Of a stretch of 64,000 nt of DNA, positions 57,909-64,000 are shown one piece after another. The position numbers and the translations under genes were made by a program. Source of the stretch: JABWCQ01 sp964587105 (GTDB lineage Bacteria; Electryoneota; RPQS01); contig CAZPKG010000006.1 in assembly GCA_964587105.1 (NCBI GenBank), positions 1 through 64,000 on the forward strand, read 5' to 3'. Numbering within the stretch: position 1 is the first letter of the stretch; every line of letters begins with the position of its first letter. Below the pieces are notes generated by a model. That model had not been told where the DNA came from, searched no databases, and saw only the letters and a list, made by a program, of their open reading frames with translations.

Positions 57909-60900
57909 TACTTTATGAGTACAACCTTTTGCAAACTCGAGCGACCCAGCGCATCAAGACGCAGGAAATAGACACCTGTCGGCAGCGCGCTCTTGGAATT
58001 TTCAGCACTCCAAACCAACGAATGCTCACCGGCTTCATAGCGGCCGTCAAGAATCGTGCTCACTTGCTGGCCCATCACGTTGAACGCACGCAGAGTGACA
58101 TTCGCAGCTTCAGGCAGAGTGAACGTAAGATTCGTGCTCGGATTAAACGGATTTGGATAGGCAGGCTTGAGACCGAACTCGTTCGGCAAAACTGCCGAAT
58201 TGATCTCGCTCGTCTGTCCCATACCGATTAGGTCATTCTCGCTATCGCGCAGTTCGTAACGCACGCGCACTATCGGCGTGACGTTTTCCGACAACGCAAT
58301 TTCAACTATCGCCAGCGTTCCGCTTCCGGACACACCGGGGTTCTCAGGACTCAAGCGGCCGATGTTGACATCGGCAAACGCTCCGTCATGATGCGCAAGG
58401 AAAATCGTCTGCGCGTTGCGGCCCAGCAGATTTCCTTCAAGCACGTCAGTTACGATTGCGTTCGGGTTCAACACTTCAACCACCAGATGCGCCGAAGTAA
58501 GCTGTTCCGCGTTCGGCATCTCAATCGTCACACGAGTCGTTGACTCCTGCTTGAGATATGCGATACGCAAATCGCCCGTGTCGTCAAGATTGCTTCCACC
58601 GTCTTCACGCGGAGCGATTGACGCGCCGCTCTGACTGTTAAACCAAGTGTACATCGTCGAAAGCGACAGCAAGTCAAACGCGTCCAAGCGTCCGTCTGGA
58701 TTGGCAATCAGATTCGGCACTGTTGAACCAAGATACGGTCCAATGTCCGCAATCGGATCAAACGTCATGCCGTCGCCGTTCCAACCTTGCGTAAAGATAT
58801 TTACGTCGGCAAAATTAATTTGACCGTCAGGCTCCGGCACCATATTCGGCGCGCTACCCGGTGAACCACTCGTCGTTGCGATATCCGCCAAACGTCCCGC
58901 ACGCAGTGTAACACCCGTGCGCAATCCGTTCGAGACAACGATATTACCAACACCGCGCAAGTCAGTTGAGCTTGTGAAGCTCACCGCACCCGATGAAGGC
59001 ACTGTCATCGCCGCTAATGCTTGAACTGTAATGGTCGCCACGATCCGCGACGTGTTGAGCGAAAGTCCGTCATCATCACCAACCATCGAAGCATTAATTT
59101 CAAACGTGCCTGCCGAATTATTCACGTCCGTCAGGAACACGGTGTTCGTGAAACGTTCGCCGCTCCACAAATTGCCTTCGCTGATATTCAGAATTTGAAT
59201 CATCGCCTGCGGGAACGTGCAAGTAGCGCGCACCGACACAAGCGAATCAGGATTGTTCATCACAAGGCGCAGCGTGCGAACCGCGCCGGGCTGCAACAGC
59301 AAATAGCTGTCATCGTCAAGCCCGTCCACAATGGCCAGTTCAGGCGTCACACCCGTGCTGTCCGTGCCATCGGTGGTATCGCTTCCCGACGTGCTCAACC
59401 AATCGCGCTGGAGGATTTTCACCACCTGATCGCGATCACCGTCCGCCGCCAGAATTACCAATCCGCTGTCTTCAGCCATCACGCCAAGACCCATCGGATT
59501 TACAAATTGATTCAGCGAGTTACCCGTGCTGCCCGTCTGCGCCACGAATGTCGGCGCGCCGTTGCCGCCTGAGTTCGTCGCTTCGGTGTCCTTGTAAATC
59601 ACGAGACGGTCGTTGCCGTTGTCGCTGACCACAAGATAAACTTCGTTGTTCAATGTGACAACTTCAATGTCCTGCGGCGCGTTCACCAAATCCGTTCCGC
59701 TACTCACCGTTGACCATGACACCTTGGAGCTTGTCCACGATGCCGGATTCAAACTTGAGTTGGGGCTGTACGCGAACTTCTGCAAACGGTCATTGCCCGT
59801 ATCGCAGACATAAACGTCATACAATCCGAGATTGTCGTTATATGCCGCCGCCACGCCGCGCGGATACGAAAGCTGGCCGCTGGCCGAACCAAGCGTGCCG
59901 AATTCCGCTTCATCAACGGATTCTTCATACATCACGCGAATGAACGTGCCATTGGCCGGAACAATACCGTGCGCTCCGTCGCCAAAACGAATCTCCTTCG
60001 TATAGCGATCCACTTCACAATAACGATCCGACGGACCCGCAATCAAGAGGTCGTCCACAATCGTCCACGGCACACTGTCCGCGCTCGCCCAAACGGAGAA
60101 CGTCTCTTCGCCGCCGACAGTTGCGAGCTTGAATGTCTGACCCGGTGTGCCGTCCGATTGACCCGGAACATCCCAGCGCACGTCGCCGGCAAAACAGTTG
60201 TCAATATTTTCATACGCGCGAATCACTTTCACACGATGATTGTCCGTATCGGTTACAAACAGCACGTCATTCTTTTCAGCCGGCGTACCGTCGAGTTCGT
60301 AATAGTCGCCGACGTTGAAGTCGGTGCCGTCAACGTCATCCGTTGAGGAAACATCGTCAGCGGTGTTCGTAATCGTGAATGACAAGCCGGGAATACCCGA
60401 CACGTCGGCCACGTCGTGCGTCCACACGCGCCATGCTTGAATTGTCGCAAGCGTCGTTTGATCGGTAATCGAAATGATACCGTCAATCACCTTGAACATA
60501 CCGCGCGCCGAACCGCCGCCAAGAGTTGTATAGGCTTTTGAGCAGGCGAACATCGGAGCAACCTGTCCGGCAATTGTCGGGCAAGCCAAACGCGGTTCGA
60601 GTGCGAACATCGTCGCAGCGGCGCCTTCTTCAAAGATTTCGCGGCCCACGTCAGTTGTCAGCGGCGACCATGTATCCGTTTCAGTTGTGTACTTCTTGTA
60701 ACGCAGACCTTCCTGATCAACAGTCGTGCCGTACGGGTACAAAACGTGAATGTCGTTGTTATCGTCAACGGCGAGGCTGAACGCAAGCGGCGCCACGTCA
60801 TCACCAGTGGTGATCGCTGTGCCTGCCCCCGATGTGAAGTTGCCGTCAAGCGCACTAATCATGTTGTAACGCAAGTCGGCTTGATCGGTGCCGTATGTTT

Positions 60901-62719
60901 CCGTGCCCGTTCCGGCCCAGAACACCCACACCGCTTCATCAACCAACGCAATTTGCGGCAACGGGAATGCTTCACCGCGTCCTCCGCCGTCGGAAACAAA
61001 ACCTGCCGCAGTAGTCACCGGATCAGGAGTCGTGGCCGTGAATCCGCCCGACTCATAGCTTCCCCACACCGCGCCGTTGAACATCATATAGCTGATATCA
61101 GCCGGAGCCGCCGCGTCGGAAACATACGCCATATAGATACGGCCTACATTGTCCATCACTGCAGTCGGAGCCGAGAAGCCCGTGCCACCGCCCGAAGCGA
61201 CGAGCGAAGATGCTCCCCACGAGCCGCTATAGACGCGATAGTAAACATCGTCATCACCGGCCCACACGAGATAAACATTGTCCGAAGGATCGACCAACAG
61301 ATTGCAATAACGATTTTCCGCGACAGTCGAAGGTGTGAGCGACGTCGTGAGTTCAACGCCCGCCGACCAACTCAAACCGTCCGCTGAAACAGAATGATAG
61401 ATGTGACGGTCGCCGCTGCCGTTAACCGCTTCATAGACGATGTGCAGATTTCCCGTGCTTTCAATCGCGATGCGCGGACGATCGTGAGCGCCCGTCAACG
61501 TCGCGGCTGAAATCGTCACCGGCTCAGACCACGTCTGACCGTAATCATTAGAGTAGCTGTATGCCGTGCCCGGGTCATCGTTGTCGGAAGTCGTCACCAT
61601 GTGCAGCCGGCCGCGCGCGACATCCCATACTAAGTCAACCTCTTCAGCATCCGGAGCAGCGACTCCGTTCATCATCGAGCTTGTGTCAAATGCAAAGGTG
61701 ATGCGATAGTCGTGACCGAGATAGGTATTCTCATTGATGATGCTTTCGTCAAGCGTTGAGTTTGCGGCGCCGGATGGCGTGCCTTCAGCAACCGCTCCAT
61801 CGGCATTCGTACCACGATCAACGATTTCCACATCATACGGACGACCCATCAAACCGGGATACGAATCCACAAACGTGAAGTCACCGCCCGTACCGATTGC
61901 CGTTAAGTCATAGCTTGCCAGCGTACCGTTGCCGCCGGTCAGCGCATTCACCAAATAGAGATCGACAACAGCGCCCGAACGCACGGAAGCGTTCAACGCC
62001 AACGCGCTCAAATCCGTCATCGCCGGATCTGTTGCGGAAGTCGCTTCATTCAATTGCAGCGGAATATCCGTCGGGGTGGATTGATAAAGAACATAATCCA
62101 CATCACCCACACCCGAAGTTCCCGGCGGAGTTGCGTACGCATATTCAACGCGCACGCTGTCCAATGCCGTTAAATCCCAACCGAGCGGCAGTGTCGCGAC
62201 GCCACCCGTATTCGGCACGCCGGTGTAAACCATCGTGTAAACCGAATCTGTAACGCCGTAACCGGTGAGCGAGTTGACGCGCTTGAAAAACTTTCCGTTC
62301 ACCCAAATGCGCTCACTGCTTTGAACAGTTTCGCCGTAGGTGCATTTCACCGAGCGTCCGCCGAAGTTTCCTTGCACCGGAGTCGCGCTATAGGCCAACG
62401 CCTCAACATTCCAATTAGCCGGAGTGGCGAACACTTGCACGCGGCGGTGATCGTGATCAACCACAAACGCGCGTTGCGCCGACACCGAGCCGAACAGTTC
62501 AACTGCGGTCGGTGAAGAAAATGGTGTCGAGTAGAGCGGCAGCGGGCTATTAACTTGATAATCAAGATAGCTGCTCGAATCCGCAGTCAAACCGTGGCGC
62601 ACATGATAGTACGGCCCGTTCCACTCGATAAATGAGCGGTAAGATTCCGCGCCAAAAGCCGCCGGAATACTCATCAACGAGATGAGCAAAGATAGCAACA
62701 GGATGTGCCAATTTCGCAT
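57908..62719 (-). CDS. Giant secreted protein with cohesin-like and dockerin-like modules and sorting tail
   Basis: 1603 residues from ATG 62719, placed 7 bp after GGGAG; the ATG two codons earlier is too close to it and the longer frame lacks a signal. Signal peptide MRNWHILLLSLLISLMSIPAAFG. Then beta-rich, sialidase-like Asp-box sequences (HIVYEAVNGSGDRHIYHSVSADG-type and YRVYSGSWG) to about 780, NHL-type propeller repeats (VTDTDNHRVKVIRAYEN, VCDTGNDRLQKFAYSP, VSDNGNDRLVIYKD) about 860-1140, a cohesin-like module (1190-1330), a dockerin-like pair of EF-hand segments (PDGQINFADVNIF, PDGRLDAFDLLSL, about 1345-1405), a second cohesin-like module (1430-1540) and the tail LKPAYPNPFNPSTNLTF...GVYFLRLDA...KVVLIK. 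Structural surface or scaffold protein; module names are my reading. Confidence 0.8.
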   Translation of the reverse strand: MRNWHILLLSLLISLMSIPAAFGAESYRSFIEWNGPYYHVRHGLTADSSSYLDYQVNSPLPLYSTPFSSPTAVELFGSVSAQRAFVVDHDHRRVQVFATPANWNVEALAYSATPVQGNFGGRSVKCTYGETVQSSERIWVNGKFFKRVNSLTGYGVTDSVYTMVYTGVPNTGGVATLPLGWDLTALDSVRVEYAYATPPGTSGVGDVDYVLYQSTPTDIPLQLNEATSATDPAMTDLSALALNASVRSGAVVDLYLVNALTGGNGTLASYDLTAIGTGGDFTFVDSYPGLMGRPYDVEIVDRGTNADGAVAEGTPSGAANSTLDESIINENTYLGHDYRITFAFDTSSMMNGVAAPDAEEVDLVWDVARGRLHMVTTSDNDDPGTAYSYSNDYGQTWSEPVTISAATLTGAHDRPRIAIESTGNLHIVYEAVNGSGDRHIYHSVSADGLSWSAGVELTTSLTPSTVAENRYCNLLVDPSDNVYLVWAGDDDVYYRVYSGSWGASSLVASGGGTGFSAPTAVMDNVGRIYMAYVSDAAAPADISYMMFNGAVWGSYESGGFTATTPDPVTTAAGFVSDGGGRGEAFPLPQIALVDEAVWVFWAGTGTETYGTDQADLRYNMISALDGNFTSGAGTAITTGDDVAPLAFSLAVDDNNDIHVLYPYGTTVDQEGLRYKKYTTETDTWSPLTTDVGREIFEEGAAATMFALEPRLACPTIAGQVAPMFACSKAYTTLGGGSARGMFKVIDGIISITDQTTLATIQAWRVWTHDVADVSGIPGLSFTITNTADDVSSTDDVDGTDFNVGDYYELDGTPAEKNDVLFVTDTDNHRVKVIRAYENIDNCFAGDVRWDVPGQSDGTPGQTFKLATVGGEETFSVWASADSVPWTIVDDLLIAGPSDRYCEVDRYTKEIRFGDGAHGIVPANGTFIRVMYEESVDEAEFGTLGSASGQLSYPRGVAAAYNDNLGLYDVYVCDTGNDRLQKFAYSPNSSLNPASWTSSKVSWSTVSSGTDLVNAPQDIEVVTLNNEVYLVVSDNGNDRLVIYKDTEATNSGGNGAPTFVAQTGSTGNSLNQFVNPMGLGVMAEDSGLVILAADGDRDQVVKILQRDWLSTSGSDTTDGTDSTGVTPELAIVDGLDDDSYLLLQPGAVRTLRLVMNNPDSLVSVRATCTFPQAMIQILNISEGNLWSGERFTNTVFLTDVNNSAGTFEINASMVGDDDGLSLNTSRIVATITVQALAAMTVPSSGAVSFTSSTDLRGVGNIVVSNGLRTGVTLRAGRLADIATTSGSPGSAPNMVPEPDGQINFADVNIFTQGWNGDGMTFDPIADIGPYLGSTVPNLIANPDGRLDAFDLLSLSTMYTWFNSQSGASIAPREDGGSNLDDTGDLRIAYLKQESTTRVTIEMPNAEQLTSAHLVVEVLNPNAIVTDVLEGNLLGRNAQTIFLAHHDGAFADVNIGRLSPENPGVSGSGTLAIVEIALSENVTPIVRVRYELRDSENDLIGMGQTSEINSAVLPNEFGLKPAYPNPFNPSTNLTFTLPEAANVTLRAFNVMGQQVSTILDGRYEAGEHSLVWSAENSKSALPTGVYFLRLDALGRSSLQKVVLIK

Positions 62720-62787
62720 GGTCATTCTCCCAAGGTCCCGGATTTTATTTACCGGATATGTGAAAGTAATTAAGTTCAATCGAAAAC

Positions 62788-63885
62788 CTACGGTATCACC
62801 GTTAAAATTCCGGTGCGCAACGAACATGATCGCGTTTGTGCGAACATGTCCAATCCAAAAGTCGAATCCGCATCAAACGCAGCCCCCGCCGAGCCTGGTG
62901 CAAGTCCTCTAAGCTGTAAGTAAGCCACAACGCCGTTTCCGTCCGCATCCGTCCCGACGCGGGTGTTGCCGTTGTATTCAATGACCCAAGTCATCGCGTT
63001 CGTCGCGCGATTATCGCCGTTCTGAATATTACGGAAGAAGTTGAATCCTTCGTTTTCATCAAAGAACGGCCCCGATGTAATTCCCACGATTTCCACATTG
63101 CCTTCCGCGAATGTAATCGAGTATTGCAGCGCCGCCAAATCACTCGCGGACTCAAGGTTCACGGGCACGATGGTCGTATCACCAAGCGTCAGTTGCATCG
63201 ATGGCATCCACAAAGTCAATCGCGCCGCCGTTGCAAATACACTGTCCGGCCCGATTCCGCGCAACCCGTCTTCATCCACCGCTTCGGGTCTCAGCGCGTA
63301 AATAGTTGAAGGCGTCAGGTTCTCCAGCACAACTTCATGATCCATCGTCGGAGTAGAAGTCGTTATGGAATCATTGACGATTCCCACTCCATAATAAAGA
63401 ATTGTCGAAGCATCCTCGTCCGTCTGCCACGTCACTTTCGCGGAGGATTCCGTAATCTCCTGAATCATAAACTGCGAAATAATCGGCTCAGGCGTGGCCT
63501 TGTCCGGCGTTTGAAATTCTCCTGAGCAATCCAGACGATTGCCTTCACCGTCAATCGCGGTCAATCGATAGATGTAATGTCTGTTGAATGTGTAACCTGT
63601 CAAGCCGACGCTGTGCGTGTCCGCCATCACATTGATGTTGATGAGTTGCGTGAACACCGTTTCACCGAAGCGAAACTCGCCTGTCGTAGGACGGTTAGCC
63701 GACCACTCGACGCGCATGCGTCCGTCAGCTTCGACCACACGGCAATAATCAATCGCAAACTCCGCCGGACCAATCGGCTCCGTCGGTCCCGAAGATCCTC
63801 CGCTACCGCACGCACCTGCTAACATTGCCGCGAAAATCAGGCTTACGATTTTCAAAAAATTGTGACGCAACGTCTGCTTTCCCAT
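62788..63885 (-). CDS. FN3 and cohesin-like lipoprotein
   Basis: 365 residues with a lipoprotein signal (lipobox LAGAC, Cys26). Two FN3 modules follow (about 45-130 and 135-222; SAKVTWQTDEDASTILYYGVG, VVLENLTPSTIYALRPEAVD). The last 140 residues look like a cohesin domain: MQLTLGDTTIVPVNLESASDLAALQYSITF, VEIVGITSGPFF, DNRATNAMTWVIEYNGNTRVGTDADGNGVVAYLQLRGL. It lies 68 bp upstream of the giant cohesin/dockerin gene on the same strand, an arrangement that would let an outer-membrane lipoprotein receive a dockerin partner. Interaction is not proven. Confidence 0.75.
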   Translation of the reverse strand: MGKQTLRHNFLKIVSLIFAAMLAGACGSGGSSGPTEPIGPAEFAIDYCRVVEADGRMRVEWSANRPTTGEFRFGETVFTQLININVMADTHSVGLTGYTFNRHYIYRLTAIDGEGNRLDCSGEFQTPDKATPEPIISQFMIQEITESSAKVTWQTDEDASTILYYGVGIVNDSITTSTPTMDHEVVLENLTPSTIYALRPEAVDEDGLRGIGPDSVFATAARLTLWMPSMQLTLGDTTIVPVNLESASDLAALQYSITFAEGNVEIVGITSGPFFDENEGFNFFRNIQNGDNRATNAMTWVIEYNGNTRVGTDADGNGVVAYLQLRGLAPGSAGAAFDADSTFGLDMFAQTRSCSLRTGILTVIP

Positions 63886-63901
63886 TTCCTATTTCTAATT
63901 T

Positions 63902-64000
63902 CTAATTTACGCTGGTAAACATGATTTCTGCGCTATCGCGTATTCCATCTGCATATGCTACCAACCAACCCAACCCGGCTATAGTATCTGAAGTAAGCGT
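63902..64000 (-). CDS. 3' end of a coding region running off the window
   Basis: Open to the window edge and ending TAG at 63902; the 32 visible codons give ...VAYADGIRDSAEIMFTSVN. It is just upstream of the cohesin-like lipoprotein in the same direction with the A+T leader tract between. Too short to identify, and it could be a chance frame. Confidence 0.3.
   Translation of the reverse strand, partial: TLTSDTIAGLGWLVAYADGIRDSAEIMFTSVN

Noticed and set aside
1..64000. tRNA, rRNA, riboswitch or phage/IS transposase genes
   Set aside because: Searched by eye for T-loop motifs, conserved rRNA segments and transposase motifs; none was convincing. Small or divergent ones could be missed.

Overview
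The window is about 64 kb from a Gram-negative, free-living bacterium of the FCB (Fibrobacteres-Chlorobi-Bacteroidetes) superphylum or a neighbouring candidate phylum, most likely a metagenome-assembled genome. The evidence is five secreted proteins with the C-terminal sorting tail built around YPNPFN (type IX secretion style), a complete bacillithiol pathway (bshC, bshB, bshA), an LPS heptose epimerase (hldD), and a run of ten N's flanked by poly-G/poly-C sequence. No rRNA, tRNA, CRISPR array or plasmid/phage replication gene was recognised. Five promoters of the sigma70 kind (TTGACA / 16-17 bp / TATAAT-like) can be read, so the organism does not look restricted to the Bacteroidetes TTTG / TAnnTTTG promoter.

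Layout. 0.1-1.7 kb: arsenic module (arsM, arsR with an operator lying on its -10). 1.7-8.4 kb: secreted reeler/FN3-like protein, VOC protein, M1 aminopeptidase, and a PEGA protein plus rhomboid pair. 8.5-16.8 kb: a dense plus-strand run bshC-bshB-SET-SET-bshA-TPR-osmC-GNAT-membrane protein-phosphomannomutase, joining low-molecular-weight thiol synthesis to peroxide defence, with two SET-domain methyltransferases inside it. 16.8-17.5 kb: a GIY-YIG nuclease between inverted copies of a dispersed repeat. 17.7-21.7 kb: two sorting-tail proteins. 21.7-22.8 kb: scaffold gap and an A+T-rich pair of orphan genes. 22.9-25.5 kb: Nramp-Usp fusion transporter with its DtxR/MntR regulator and palindromic operator. 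25.6-34.1 kb: membrane glycosyltransferase with TPRs, nitronate monooxygenase, VCBS-repeat protein, methyltransferase, glycosyltransferase and a DUF5683-like protein. 34.3-37.0 kb: a type II restriction-modification cassette (C5-methylase, NotI-type nuclease, Vsr) directly behind etfA. 36.9-43.6 kb: etfA and etfB separated by gmd, a SpoIIE phosphatase, a beta-helix protein and carbonic anhydrase. 43.6-57.8 kb: mixed housekeeping and surface genes. 57.9-63.9 kb: a 1603-residue secreted protein with cohesin-like and dockerin-like modules beside a cohesin-like lipoprotein.

Common threads are redox, metal and arsenic stress handling; building and decorating the cell surface (mannose, heptose, glycosyltransferases, sorting-tail proteins); and several families of hairpin-forming dispersed repeats that sit between genes and in at least four places enter or alter open reading frames. 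The repeats, the GIY-YIG locus, the SET pair in the bacillithiol cluster and the cohesin/dockerin pair are the parts most worth a second look.
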